Made by a program: the position numbers and the translations under genes. From contig JAUCBN010000049.1 of assembly GCA_035048815.1 (NCBI GenBank), positions 9,741,501-9,805,500 on the forward strand: a stretch of 64,000 bases of DNA, given 5' to 3'. Below, piece by piece: positions 1 through 12,800 of this stretch; the stretch's first letter is position 1; each line of letters begins with the position of its first letter. The stretch is from Abelmoschus esculentus (Eukaryota; Streptophyta; Magnoliopsida; Malvales; Malvaceae). Below the pieces are notes generated by a model that saw only the letters and a program-made list of their open reading frames with translations, did no database searches and was not told the DNA's origin.

Positions 1-600
1 AGATTGGTAAAACATTCCCTCAAGTTACCAATGTGAGTCTCACTCACATACTTCCTCTCAAACTCATCAAGGAAGTTATTCCAAGTAGGAGGTTTGGGAT
101 ACCATCCAAGCTCCACGGTCTTCCACCATTCTCTAGCGTTGCCCTTCAAAAGCGACAACATACATGACAACTTGTCATCCTATCTCAACCTCATCTGTCA
201 CATAATCCATCGATTGTCATGAAACAAATGATAAGTTTGCACGAGATTGTCTTACCCGGTCCCATGAGATTCTACCGCTCTTTGCCTACACACCCTCTCA
301 ACTGGTGCCTCTCGATGCATAGCAGATGTCTTAGGTATAGCTCTTACAATTCTGTGCAAAGCTTGATTCAACTGTGAGAAGTATTTGGCCCCTTGACCAA
401 CTGTATCATCCGATAGTGCCTCTACATCGGGCATATACTCATCATCAAAGTCCCCTTCCCGGGAACCCCAACTTTCCTCATGATATCTACCTTGCCTTGA
501 CACGATTCTACTTCTGCTCAACAAGTAAACAAGGTTACGCAATTGAAATTTTAGCGTAAAGCAAGTATGACATTGACTCATGGGCATGTACTTGTCTAAC
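1..600 (-). pseudogene. Ty3/gypsy retrotransposon gag fragment
   Basis: On the minus strand, bases 1-250 translate into a typical plant gypsy gag core. A segment reading LKGNAREWWKTVE is followed by TWNNFLDEFERKYVSETH, which match the conserved 'A-R-W-W' and 'W--F---F---Y' positions of the retrotransposon gag family. Gag forms the virus-like particle that packages element RNA. The N-terminal part (252-602) is open but poorly conserved, and a frame change separates it from the core, so this is a decayed copy. It lies just inside the LTR at 673-2407 in the order expected for the 5' end of a minus-strand element. The rest of gag-pol lies left of the window. Confidence 0.7.
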
Positions 601-655
601 ACCTATATACCAAACTAGACTCCCTCACAGACTTCCTAGAACTGAATAAACCTAC

Positions 656-667
656 GATCTCATATCA
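656..667 (-). promoter_or_regulatory. Degenerate primer-binding site (initiator tRNA-Met type)
   Basis: Read on the minus strand this 12-mer is TGATATGAGATC, matching TGGTATCAGAGC at 9 of 12 positions. It lies 5 bp inside the LTR edge, where a primer-binding site belongs. This supports assigning the neighbouring gag and LTR to one element. Confidence 0.45.
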
Positions 668-672
668 CTAAA

Positions 673-2407
673 TGTAACACCTTCGACCCGGATGTCACAT
701 TGGGCTTGAGGCCTAAAACCCGTATTTTAAATTTTTTGTTTCAAAAGCCTAAAATAACAATTTCAAGTCCAAATCCATAACAAGTCCATTGAAATAAAAT
801 CCAATTTGATACATAAATCCAAGTAAATTAAAATAGTTTGGAGTTCCAATTAATACAAACCATTAAAATATTCGACTCGATCAAGTTTAAATAAGAGTTA
901 CAAATTACCACATAAATTTCGACAAGTACTAGCCCATTACATCAAATAACTTGTACTCTGACACTAAGTCAATGCTGAAATCCAACCTCAATAGTGTTCC
1001 TCTGGTCCTCAACTTCACCTAACCTACGCATGAAAACATATTTCGAAACGTTGAGCTACAGATACTAAGTGGGTACACCGTCACTCAACCAACATCACAC
1101 ATATCATGAATAAAGCAATGCAACACATGTAATATCATGCATAATATGATAGTGCTACCATAATCGCCTAACACATGACATCATGAATGTATGCTATCGC
1201 ACACAACATATACATATCAACACAAGTCATAAGGTAGCGAGGCTCATGTCCATACAACATCAGGATCCTACAATCAGGGATTGAGGCCCGCATCCACACA
1301 GTATTAGGATCCTCTTAATCCCATGCTCAGAATGTTACATAAAACCAATTATTACAAATTATAGAGCCCAAAACTCAAACACTAATTTTTGGATAGATTA
1401 TCCAACAAGTACCGATACGAATATATGGGATATCGGTACACCACCCAGTATCGATACACCCCCAAGGCATACCGATACCCAAAAGCATTTCTAGAATTTT
1501 AATTAAGCAAGTACTGTCAATACACGGGATTGACGTAACGATACGCCTTCTATATAAACCCTTATTTTCTCTCTACGATATCGATATGCTTCCAGCTTGT
1601 ATCGGTACGCCTACACGAATTTGCAGGTCTTGACCTAAAATTTTCCAAGAACACCTACCAAACCATTCCTATACGTTATTGAAGTATTAATCGGGGTGTT
1701 TCTATCCAAATTACAGTAATTAATCAACCAATCAAGAATTTACCATTAAAGGCCATCTAAGCTATCAAAAAAAATCAAACATGATAATCAACATCAATGC
1801 AACCTAATTTCATGAGATGAATGATGCATTGGGAGTTAGAGGGGTACCAACCTCAAGCTACAACAGCCCAAAATGTCTTTCCTACTTAGCTTGCACCTTG
1901 CCCTTCCCAAGAGCCTTTAAAGCTCCTCCCACTTCTTTCTCTAAAAGGAATAGATAAATCAGGTATTAGACCTTTCCATGGGTGATTCTAAAGCTGAAAA
2001 CTTGAACAAAAAAGGATTCAACAACACCCCTTTTTCACGTTTTGCTTCTCTACGCTCCCTTAAAGCTATCCTCCACCAAACCATAACTTTTTTACCTTGT
2101 TTTATAGATCTCACACAGTACTATAACTTCCTCTCAAGACTCTAAATGATATTCTTAACCAAACTCTAAAAGATAGCTCTTTAAACTTGTGATTTGGGTG
2201 GGGGAATGGATGGAGAACAAGGAGGGACATGGTGATTCACCTTCCTCTTTTTTCTACAAGAGACGTAAACTCTTTCCCTCCCTCTTTGTCCTCAAAAGGT
2301 AAAAGTACCCATATGCCCTCACAAAATAAGCCTTAGCCTACTAACAACGTAACTCACAAAGGCTTAGGGTTAACCCGACACTCGGATCTGAAATTTGGAT
2401 CGTTACA
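673..2407 (-). mobile_element. Gypsy LTR, family with TGTAAC...GTTACA ends
   Basis: The segment starts TGTAACACC and ends GATCGTTACA, so its termini form TGTAAC/GTTACA. It shares long stretches with the LTRs at 28997, 36504 and 40572, such as the 'gagctacaga..ctcagtgggtac' region and the 'cccgcatccacacag' region. It sits next to a minus-strand gag, so I read it as the 5' LTR of a minus-strand element. Diverged TATCGATA-type words occur around 1400-1600. No convincing target duplication is visible. Confidence 0.7.
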
Positions 2408-3937
2408 CTCAGATTCAAAATTCGGATCGTTAAAGTGGACACAGCAAATATATATTTTTATAAGAGAATATCAATAATGTAACATGTACGATTATATAAA
2501 AATAAATAATTATTTAATTATGTATTTTTATAACACCAACAACCAATTACATTGCTAAATCAAACTATATTAAATCTAGTTATTTTCCATCGACATTAGA
2601 TAAGATACCAATCCATACTTTTTAAAAAAAAAATACAAAATGTTTACAATTTAATTCACATTCTGTGACCGCAGTTTTTAAAAAAAATATTATCGTGTTT
2701 GTTATTTAAAAAAAAAAAATACATATAATATGACCCAAATATATGAGCTTAAAACTTTTACTACGTCACCTTATTATATCAGTAGAGAAATGGTTTATGG
2801 AAAATTATATATTCATAAAATTATTCAATGAATGATCATAAATGAAAAATAATATTTATATGATACAAAGTTTAAAAAATATTTTTAACGTACGATTAAA
2901 TAATTATTTTAATTTATATTTTTTTATATATTTTAACCTTTTAACTTTTTATTTGGAGTCAAAATAATCCTTATATGATTGAAAATTATCAACCGACTGA
3001 CGATAAAAGCTTGAAAAGATTCGACAAAATGACATGTCATCAAAAATTAATTTTATGATTTACACAATTTTATAAGTCTTTTTTGATTGATGTGTAATTA
3101 TATAAAGTTACACATTTTTTAAATGATATTACTATATCAACATGAACTGTAATATAAGTTTATCATATCATTTCAAACTATTTAAAGTTTATTGATTAAT
3201 ATTTTTTTACCGTCGAATAAACTAAAAATTAAAATACTTAAAAAATAAAAGCTCCGAATCCCCTTTCCTATTCAATAATAATAATAATTTTATTAGATTC
3301 TTTAATCTAACATTAAATCATTTTTATTGAAGTTTTTTTTATATATATTGTGTATACTATCAAAACATTTTTAACATTAACATTAAATTCTTCTTTAAAA
3401 ATGAGTTGGCTTGAAAGGATCTTCAACAACTTGAACTCCAAATTCAATTTGATAGAAGAGAAAGAAAATAAGTGTGTAATAAAATCTCGACCAACCAAAC
3501 AGTATCTAATCAATTTCTTTTTCCTTGTTTATGTTGGACTTCATAAATTTTCCCATGAACTTTAATCATTAAAAATTAAGAATTTACATTTTATATATTT
3601 TAATAAATAAATTGTATAATCACACGAGGATCATAAATAGATTGTCTTCTAATCAATGTTATCAAGGGGGTTGAACCATTTTACTATCTGATCAAAGATC
3701 TTTTATTTGAAGTATTTATCAGTATTTTTTATAATAGCAAATTCAAAAATATTTTTTATGTGAAAATATATATAATAGTTGATTTAAAAATTTTAATGTG
3801 AACACATAAAATAAATAAATTTTATGGTATATAAAATCAATAAAATGAATAACAAAAAAAAAAATCATACTTTAAGGTGTGTATTTGTTCACCCTTCACA
3901 CCACATTGATCCAAACAATAAGGTATTTGAATAAGTG
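2408..3937. other. AT-rich intergenic DNA
   Basis: I see only AT-rich sequence with homopolymer runs. The overlapping open frames near 3313-3565 on both strands have no recognisable domain and look like chance. Confidence 0.6.
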
Positions 3938-4046
3938 AAGCGATGGTTTAAAGATTTTGAGGGACTGTATAATTTATTAAAATGTAGCCTTTAGAAATAG
4001 GTGTTCATAACCCGCATTAGTTCTAAAATGTGACTCTTAGAAATAA

Positions 4047-4525
4047 GGCTTAACTCAGTAATAAGTGCCTAAAATATACACTTTTTTCTGAAATATGTGT
4101 CTAATGTTTTTTTTTTGCTGAAATAAGTGCCTAAATTATATATTTTTTCTGAGATAAGTGCCTAATGTATTTTTTGGCTGAAATAGGTGCCTAAAGTTTT
4201 ATTCCCTTAGTATTTTAAGGTAACACTATTAAAAGGAAATTGTTTAATTTATAAATAAGTACCTAAACTATATATATATATTTTAAAATAGGTTCCTAAT
4301 GTAATTTTTATTGAAATAAATGCCTAATTTTTTTCTTATAAGTAATTTATATTTCTTATAAGATGTAAAATTATTTATACATCATCGTTTTAATCTATTA
4401 AATTATTTATTATAGTTGATTAATAATTTATTTAAATTTGATTAGTAGCTGAAATTATGAGAAAAAAATATTTTTTAACAACACTAAAATAAAAAATAAT
4501 TAAATTTATATAATTTTATGTAGAA
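4047..4525 (+). repeat. Left terminal inverted repeat of the MULE
   Basis: This segment holds several degenerate direct units of the type 'gaaataagtgcctaa', about 50-60 bp apart. They recur in inverted orientation in the right arm at 5715-6150, so the two arms could pair into a long hairpin. Confidence 0.8.
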
Positions 4526-4599
4526 CTAATGTTTTGATATAATAATTGAAAAATAGTTTTGGACTAATTTGAAAATACTTCAAAAAATGTTTCCTATGT

Positions 4600-5560
4600 C
4601 CAAACTACTTGAAAATATATTTAAGATGTTTTTGAGAGTTTTTAAATATGTTTAAATGATTTAAAGAAACCAAAGAAGGGTTTTTAACCCAAGTGTTTCG
4701 ATACACCTTCAAGGTTTTTCGATACCTGTTCTTCAATGACATGTTTTCAAAGGCAAAATCACAGTGGTATCGATACTGGTATCGATACCTTTTCACCACT
4801 GTGATGCTTGGTTTCGATACCGGTTTCTAAACACCCCCAACGATCATAAACGATTTTATGAAAAACCCCAACGGCTAGGAGCGGTATCGATACTGGTATC
4901 GATACCTGTTCTTATTGCAGGTTCAACGGCTATTTCCCAAAGAGGGTGTTTCGATACCAGTCTCAGGGGTATTGATACCGCCTGCACCAGAAGAAGAAAT
5001 ATGCCTTGAAATCAGCTCCAAACGGTCCCAAAACATCTCCAACGGCTATAAACGGCTAGATCATGAGAAGACTAATGCTTCAATTGTAACAACAATATGA
5101 TCAAAGATTTGTCTTAGTGCTTAAATTCCTATTATTTGGGTAGACAAACACTTGTGAGCTTAATTGTCAATATATGCTCAAGTGTAATTAAGAATTGGGT
5201 GAGTACTTAGATTGCAAACATTAGCCTTGTTAGAAGGATTAAACAAGTTTGCTAAGTTTTTCTTTGTTTGAGTGAATTCCCAAAGTTCGGGTTATGAACT
5301 TTGGATGCTAGATTCGGGTTTGAGTCTAGGATTGTAAGGTTATCCCTTTGGCCTCAAAAGGTTGAAATTCTTAGTGAATTTGGGAAATCCTTAGTGGGAA
5401 GCTAAGGTAGTGGATGTAGGTGCTTGTTCGAAGGCCGAACCACTCTAAAATCCTTGTGTTCATTGTTTATCTTTTTGCTTCCACAATAAATCACCCAAAG
5501 TCTTCTTTCTCCATCAAATTGGCAAGTTAATTGGTTATCAATCGAGCCACATCAAGCCCA
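4600..5560 (+). mobile_element. Copia (Sirevirus-like) LTR and PBS fragment inside the MULE
   Basis: The MULE interior resembles the reverse complement of the Sirevirus LTR at 31498-32210. It has an 'acggctataaacggctag' stretch, a 'gaaatccttagtg' stretch and a 'cgaaccactctaaaatcc' stretch, in the same order. After the LTR-like part, around 5531-5550, comes TTGGTTATCAATCGAGCC, a plausible decayed primer-binding site (compare TTGGTATCAGAGCC). Exact GGTATCGATACC palindromes occur at 4778 and 4895. Either the MULE captured this piece or a retroelement inserted and was later trimmed. Confidence 0.6.
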
Positions 5561-5714
5561 ACATTTTATATTAATATTTTTCAATTCTTTTTCGATACAA
5601 TTATAAATGTAATAGGAATATAAGAATTTTTGTATATATTTCCCATGTGAACCGGCGACATGTCCTTGTAAGTGAATCGATTTGTCCCATTGATGATTGT
5701 TGTGGAAAATATAA

Positions 5715-6150
5715 AAAATATTAATATAAAATTATATAAATTTTAATTATTTTTTATTTTAGTGTTGTTAAAAAATAATTTTTTCTCATAATTTAAAAGG
5801 TTAAATGATTAATTTAAGATATAACTAATTTTATATCTTATAATAAATATAAATTACTTATAAGAAAAAAATTAGGTATTTATTTTAATAAAAATTACAT
5901 TAGGAACCTATTTTTTTTAAAAATATAGTTTAGGTACTTATTTATAAATTAAACAATTTTCTTTTAACATTGTTACCTTAAAACACTAAGGGAATAAAAC
6001 TTTAGGCATCTATTTCAGTCACAAAATACATTAGGCACCTATCTCAGAAAAAATATATAGTTTAGGCACTTATTTTAGCCAAAAAAAAAAACATTAGGCA
6101 CCTGTTTCAGAAAAGATGTATACTTTGGGTACCTATGATTGAGTTAAGCC
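5715..6150 (-). repeat. Right terminal inverted repeat of the MULE
   Basis: This is the reverse complement of the left arm with scattered mismatches and small indels. The divergence implies an old insertion. Confidence 0.8.
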
Positions 6151-6758
6151 TAGAAATAATTGTTCTTTTTAGGATCCCTATGCAGTCGTTATTATTACGT
6201 ATGTCTAGAACCTTATAGAAGCAATTATAATAAGAATAATCAATAAGATTTTATAATCAATTGCTACATTTAAGAAACAATTATAATATTTTAACAATTA
6301 TAACTCATCTTTCTTTATAACATTTTCAAAATCTTTATAATGTATTTCGAGATTAACATCATCTAATGAATTGTAGTTTATCAGAATTTTGGGACCTCTT
6401 TTTAAGTGACCTTATACGGTTGCTCTTATTGTGCTTGTTCAGAACCCTACTGAGTAGGTGAGTACTTCTCCAATCTCGAATGAATCAAGAAAACCCTAAC
6501 AATAAGGTATTTTTATTGCTCTTTTAGTTTTCAGGGCGAAGGACTGACTTGCATCATACATTTAGTTTTAGTGAGTGAATCTTTTAACAGAAATTTTTTA
6601 CATAATAATACTTCGAACATAGAACCTATATAAATAAAATTAAGTTATTTATCATTTGGATCAAACCTGTCGGTAATAATAAGGTATTTGATGCATATTT
6701 GAGTTAGGTTATGATATGTCAATAAGGTATTGGATACATACTTGTTGGTCATTACATC

Positions 6759-6959
6759 GAAAAATTATATCATGGGTCAGTCTCACCACCTGTCCATAGG
6801 ACCAACCAATAGAAATTGTCCATTTCATCAATTTTTCCATGTCATAATTTTTTCCCAAGTGAATCTTCACTTGAAAAATTAAAAAATAATGAGGTGGACA
6901 GTTTCTATTGGTTGGTCCCATAAATGACATGGTGGGACTGACCCATAATATATTTTCTC
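6759..6959. mobile_element. Fold-back MITE, copy A
   Basis: The arms GAAAAATTATATCATGGGTC and the complement of GACCCATAATATATTTTCTC pair around a centre near 'gtgaatcttcac'. The flanks are [C/G]ATTACATC (6750-6758 and 6960-6968), a 9-bp duplication with one mismatch. The same family occurs at 8209-8467 and 19361-19621. A 9-bp duplication suggests Mutator-type mobilisation. Confidence 0.75.
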
Positions 6960-6968
6960 GATTACATC

Positions 6969-7489
6969 GGTAATGATTATAATAGTGATAAAACAAAATT
7001 TTAATAAGATGTCAACGTGTTATTAAATAAGACTGTTCACGTAAGCAGAAACCTTATTATATTACATGATATATATGATTTGACATCAACCAACTAAAAA
7101 GAAAAACAAATAATAAATATATTATGAGCAATATCCATATTTTTAAATTTAAAAGGTGAAGGCAGACAAGAAAAATTTATTGACATTAAATTTCAAACAT
7201 TGAACTTATTAAATGATACTTTAATATTATAATAACCAACAGAATTAAATAAAATAATTTATTTTTTTTTAAAATTTTTATTATCAACCATTAATATAAA
7301 AGATGAGCAGTTTGGTATTGTTTAAATAAATTTTAAGATTAATTTTTTGTGTATACAATAAGATTTTATTAAAAATTTATTTATTAAAATTAAATGTGTG
7401 ACGCGATTATATTTAAATTAATTGAGATAAAAACCTGAAGAACCCAAAGGTAATAAAATAATTATTTTTCTTACTGACAATCAAATGAT
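6969..7489. other. AT-rich intergenic DNA
   Basis: No domain-bearing frame or structured repeat is evident here. Confidence 0.6.
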
Positions 7490-7890
7490 TAGAGGCGGTT
7501 CAAAGATTTTGGGCCCTGTGCAACGTATTAAAATGTGATCCTTAGAAGTAATTGTTCATAACCTTCACTAGTTCTAAAAATATGATTCTTAAAAGCAATT
7601 GTTCTTTTTAGGGGCCCTTGTGCAATTATTTCTATTTCGATTGTTCAGAATCTCACTGATTTTTATAAAAAAAAAAAAAGAAAAATTAATAAAATTTTAT
7701 AATCAATTGTCACATTTAAAAAACAATTATAACTCTTTTTTAAGAGTATTATCAAAACTTTTATAATGAATTTCGAGATTAATATTAATTTATCAAAAAT
7801 TTAAAACTTTTATTTTTTAAAGAGATCTGTGCGATCGCTCTTATTGCGCCTGCGTAGAACTCATCGTAAACGAATGAAATGAGTTGGTGA
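7490..7890 (+). repeat. Dispersed repeat (hAT-like relic), copy 2
   Basis: This is the uninterrupted paralogue of the split repeat at 3938-6470. Its segment at 7581-7600 corresponds to the MULE target site before insertion. The start AGAGGCGGTTCAAAG followed by 'ttttgggccctgtgc' resembles hAT elements with CAGRGCCGG-type ends. Confidence 0.5.
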
Positions 7891-8208
7891 TGCGTGATTA
7901 AGTTTGTAATTATTGAAGTTAAAATGGCAATGAATATAGGGTTGGTTGTTGCAGTCATTTCATGTAATTAAATTCCAATGACTGTTGAGAAATCTGGTGA
8001 GAAATGATTTGTGCTACTAACTTTGATGCTCATATCCACGAAGAAATGTATTCAAGTGGTTGTATTGTTACCTCCAAAGTAATTTTTTATTTAAAAAAAT
8101 TATACGTGGAGATGGGTATTTGACCCGACCTAATCGAATTGAGTTGGTTTTATTTAAAAAAATAGTGTTCGAGTTAGATCAGATCAAAATTTTATTAAGG
8201 ATATATCC

Positions 8209-8467
8209 AAAAAAAATTATATTATGAGTCATTTTATCACGTTATCTATTCAACTAATAAAAACATTCATTTAATTATTTTTTTCTCCTCAATATTTTTA
8301 AAGTGAATTTCCACTAATGTTTACGGTTAATTATATTTAAAATTAGTTTTTATCAAGTGAAAATTCACTGTATAAAATGATGAGATAAAAAAAATAATTA
8401 AATGGATACCTTTAATTAGTTAATCTCATGAATGACGTGGTGCGAATGACCTATAATATAATTTCTC
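8209..8467. mobile_element. Fold-back MITE, copy B
   Basis: It has the same outer arms as copies A and C ('aaattatattatg' and 'tataatataatttctc'), the same 'gtgaa..tcac' centre and the same 'catgaatgacgtggtg' segment. It is more diverged, and I could not find a clean target duplication. Confidence 0.6.
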
Positions 8468-9848
8468 ATGTGTTTAGATTAATTTTGAATTTAGGGTAAA
8501 AATATTTGACCCGGCGCGACCATGACTAATATTGTAATTTTTTATATATATTTTTAGGCATATTTATAATAATGATCTCTCTTTATATTTCCTACGATTA
8601 AGTTTTTAAAATTATTTTTTTTACAATTTGGTCCTATAATTATTTTTTATAGTTAAATTTTTAAAATTATTACAGTTAAGCCCTAAAATTATTTTTTATA
8701 TATAAACCAAGTAAGATTCAGTTCGATTTAAGATGTATAATTTAGGATCAAGTCAAATTTTCAAAAGATATTGTCAATCGGATTCAAATTTATGATCAAA
8801 ATTGAGCAGTATAATAATAGGATAAACTACAAGCAGTGGTAACTAAAATTTTAATACATTTTAAAATTATCATTCAAATAAAAAAATTCATTAAAGTTAC
8901 CATAGTTAATAAAGAGAATTTCATTTCGATCACTGAATTAAGGGTGAATATTTGATCAAATTGAATTGAATTAAAATTTTCAAGTTAACTAATTTATAGA
9001 ATAATATTTTATAAACCCAATCTAAATTGAATTTTTTTGAGTCAATTTGTTCAAGGTTTTAATCAAATTTAAATATAAATATTTTATAAAAATTTTGTGG
9101 TACTAGTTAGTTCCAATTTAAATGATTTTTATATATTTCTTTCTTTATTTTTTATGTGTGATATGTATACATATACATCAAGTATAATTAAGAAACTCAA
9201 TTTAAACTTAAAAAACTAATATATTAATTACTAAAAATTTTAAGTTAATCTTTATTTTATAATTATTTTTTTATTTTTAAATTTAAATCTAATTTATAAA
9301 ATTATAATTAAATATTTACGTAAATTAAATAATAATTCAGTTTTTTTAGTCTAGTAAAGTTTTTCACAAGCCTACATTTGTTAAACGACTAACGACATCT
9401 ACGTAGCGCTCCCAAATGTCAATATGGTAGAATTTAAAATTGGGTAAACCATAAATTGGACCACTTAATATTTCACGGTTTTCAGAAGTGGCGCCAAACT
9501 TTATATGACTTTTACTTTGACCTCAAATTATTAAAACTTTTGCAATTTGACCCTAATTTTGTAGAATTCACAACATAATCTTCCTGATTTGAATTTTCCC
9601 CCCCAAAAAATAGGGGTCGTTAGCTTCTTGGATAACAAGTTCTAGTTATAAAGTTGCAAAATGAGGATTTATTAGTTAAAAAAAAGGAAAAACAAGTTCA
9701 AAACATCTGAATCATGCTTAAGCCAGTTGGTTCCAAAGCTTAAAAAGTTCCGATTACAACAGGGGAAGAGTTTATAACAAATGGTTGTCTCTTCTCCCAT
9801 GTAAAAGATTAATAATAGTTCGAATCGAATTGTCCTCGTCTAGAGGGA
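8468..9848. other. AT-rich intergenic DNA downstream of CBR1
   Basis: Mostly AT-rich sequence without recognisable coding potential. The part nearest 9848 should hold the CBR1 3' untranslated region and poly(A) site, but I cannot fix the cleavage position. Confidence 0.5.
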
Positions 9849-12800
9849 TTAGAACTGGAACTGCATCTCAGGTGAATAGCCAAGAGCGTCAAGGTGGCCG
9901 GCCATGGCCTTATTCATGGGTGGAGGGCCACACCTTAGAATCTACAGGGCATAATATTAAATTCAAGTTCAAAAATTTTGTTAGTTGTCAAAAATAAGTC
10001 ATCTTTCCATGTAGCAATACTATATATATATATATACTGTACCTTGATATCATGAGCAGGTGCTGGGCAGCGGGTCTGAATCATTTCCTTTGACACAAAG
10101 CCAACACCACCATCCCAGACTTCGGGAGGCTGAGGAAATAACATAATCATAATGTAGTTTGTTAATAAAACGGCTACTAACGTTAACTTCCGGTATGTAA
10201 AAAGAGGCTATCCGCAGCCGATAAACTTCAAGGTTGCATGTATATGGAAAGAGATGCAGTAATGGAAAATATTTATAGAGTTTATACATGCAATGCACAT
10301 GCAAGTTATATCAACACATCAGAACAGTTCAGTGAATGTAGGAATGCCATTAATTAGTCTAAGACCATCATAATCTTCAAAACAAAGTGACAATTACATC
10401 AGATTGTTCAAGTAGCTTAAACCACATACCATTTGCATTACCGAATCGGAGGAAATAGCATGTCACTTATTTCTACTAAAACTTGAAAAATAAGGATTGT
10501 TTGCACTAAAGTTGGAACAGAATTTTTTTTGGCATTTAATTACCCTTTATTTTTACTAAAGCTTGTTAGTATTATCCATCATAATTGTACAATCATTGCT
10601 GCATGAAAAAAGAGGAGCATGACATATCAGTAACTTCAGATGCCAATAAAGCTTCTCGGCTTCTACGAGATTTACAGAAAAAATGAGGCAGATAAAGAAT
10701 GAAAGAAAATGTGTTAGGAGAGAGCCACATGAGAAAGGCAACAAACCTGATTCAAAACATAGTAGACACTGAAGCGACCAGGGTAATTAGCGACAAGGCT
10801 ATCCAACTCTTCCTGCAAATACATCATTAAATGTGCAATGCTCATAAAAATTGCAGCTATTTAAGGAAATGCGACGATAACATGGAAATGAAGTCCATCA
10901 AGACATTTGTTAATAAAATAGTATAGAAGTTGAGTTAATCAAAATTCCATGAGACTATTCTAAAGGTCTAGCATTAGATAATAAAGACATAAGCAAGGAA
11001 TTGTGCCGGTCTTAAGTCCGGACCTTGAGGGTCTTGTCTAGTATACAACCGCATTCAAGACTCAACATACCTTGGCATTGCCCATAGAGGCAGCCTTAGA
11101 AGAAACCTGTCCTAGATTTTTTACTTTGGACCAATCATTAAGATGAGTAGTACTAGTAGAACAGTTAAAATAAAAAGGTAGACAGAAAAATACCTTCAAA
11201 AGAATGTCCTCATATGTAACATTTGCATAAATAAGGTTGACATTTGTTGTATCTTTTGGGTTCTCCAATATGGCTCTGGCTACCTGATCAAAACCAAAAC
11301 CCGAAAACAATTGATGCTGAAATGTTATACAAACATTTAAAACTTTGCATCAGGCTATAATTAAAACGTGGAATGGCAACATGTCTCAAGTCCAACCAAA
11401 TACATTAAAAGAATACTCTGAAAAATGACTGACATACTTGGAACATTGGAGTAATTCCAGATCCTCCAGCAATCATCCCAAATGCTCTAACTTGACCAGG
11501 ATGATACCTGAACCGCCCCTGGAGGAAACAATTCAAGAACAACATTAAAAAATGTTAAGAAGTGTGAATTCTTGAGTTGAACATAATTCAGAAAAGGCAA
11601 GAGAGCCAGTTAGGAAGAAAGTCGTGTATAATATTAGGAAAGCATATAAAACAAACATGATGTGTTCATATCCTATAGGAAATGCACTGGAATGCTGGTA
11701 AGATTGCATCAGACTCAAGAGTAATGAGTGCAAAATTGTGTTTGATGGAGATAATCTAATCTTTCAGGTTGGAATGAAGGCAATGACTAGCTTGCAGGGG
11801 GGAGGGGGGGGGGGGGGGTAATCATTGTTGCCAACAACAGTAGCAAAGTTATACAAAGAAACAGGGTGGAAAACGAAAAAAAGAACCCTACAGAAAATGG
11901 CAATTTATGCATTCATATGAGAGAACCGTATACCTTGGGACCCTTCACAGCAAGATAATCACCAACACGCATCTCTCTGAAATGGTGTGACATCCTTCCT
12001 TGAGGGTACATCTACTCACAAGCAAAGTTTCATAAGTAAGTTCGTAGATGGGACACCCAGATAAATAAATGTCACAATGAAGATAACTCCAACCGGCAAG
12101 AAATTTCAGGTAAGTACCTTAATAACTAATTCAAAACGACCAACATCAGAATCCAATGTTGTAGGTGTATATGGTTTAATAACTTCCTCGCCTTGGCTAT
12201 CCTTGCCTCTGTTAAGATGAAAAACATCTAACTTATATAGTAGTGCAGTTCCAAGCAATCTGAAAGTATCTATATGACTATAAGTCTATAACCATTGGCC
12301 TAGGAAGAAATACAAAAAGGATGAATACAATCAGCTGAACCTGCAACTTATATGCTGCCCGATGGGAAGACCCAAAACTGATGTAGGTGTAGGAAGTTCA
12401 AATGTGAACTTTGCCACATTATGACTCAGCTGCTGGCGCTTGACAAGCTTAAAATCTTTGAAATTCTCTGGATCTAGACAGCCTGAAAGCACATAACGAG
12501 AACACAGAGTGTACAACTTCGTAAGCAAACAAGAAAGTAACAAAACTTGGGGAAAGGAAATGTGTACTTAGAAGTAGAGATTAATACTCAATAAGTCAAC
12601 TTTTTGTAGGGTAAAATAGTTTATTGCTTTGCATTAGCAAAGAGAAGTCCATCGACAATAGAGAATAATATAAGGAATTAAGGATCCATAAGAGCTCAAA
12701 AATTGTTAACAAGCAAAACTCAAGAAGATTCATCACCTTGACTACTTGAACCTGAAACTTTGCCTGATCTAGATATTCATAAATTCATACATATACAACT

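Larger units (their letters stand above)
4047..6150. mobile_element. Mutator-like element with ~430-480 bp inverted repeats
   Basis: The element begins GGCTTAACTCAG and ends with the complement (GAGTTAAGCC). The inverted similarity continues inward to about 4525 on the left and from about 5715 on the right. Both ends are flanked by a perfect 9-bp direct repeat, TAGAAATAA (4038-4046 and 6151-6159). Long terminal inverted repeats with a 9-bp duplication are the hallmark of plant MULEs. The 1.2-kb interior has no transposase and resembles an LTR of a copia/Sirevirus element, so the element is non-autonomous. The paralogous repeat at 7581-7600 shows the uninterrupted site. Confidence 0.85.
3938..6470 (+). 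repeat. Dispersed repeat (hAT-like relic), copy 1, split by a MULE
   Basis: Bases 3938-4037 plus 6151-6470 align to an uninterrupted copy at 7490-7890. Shared stretches include the 'ttaaagattttg..g..ctgt' start, 'gttcataacc', 'attgttctttttagg' and 'gattttataatcaattg'. The start of the other copy (AGAGGCGGTTCAAAG) resembles hAT termini, so I suggest a decayed hAT-type element without coding capacity. Confidence 0.5.

Noticed and set aside
4764..5100. Overlapping open frames inside the MULE
   Set aside because: They arise from repeated ATCGATAC words of an LTR fragment and have no domain.
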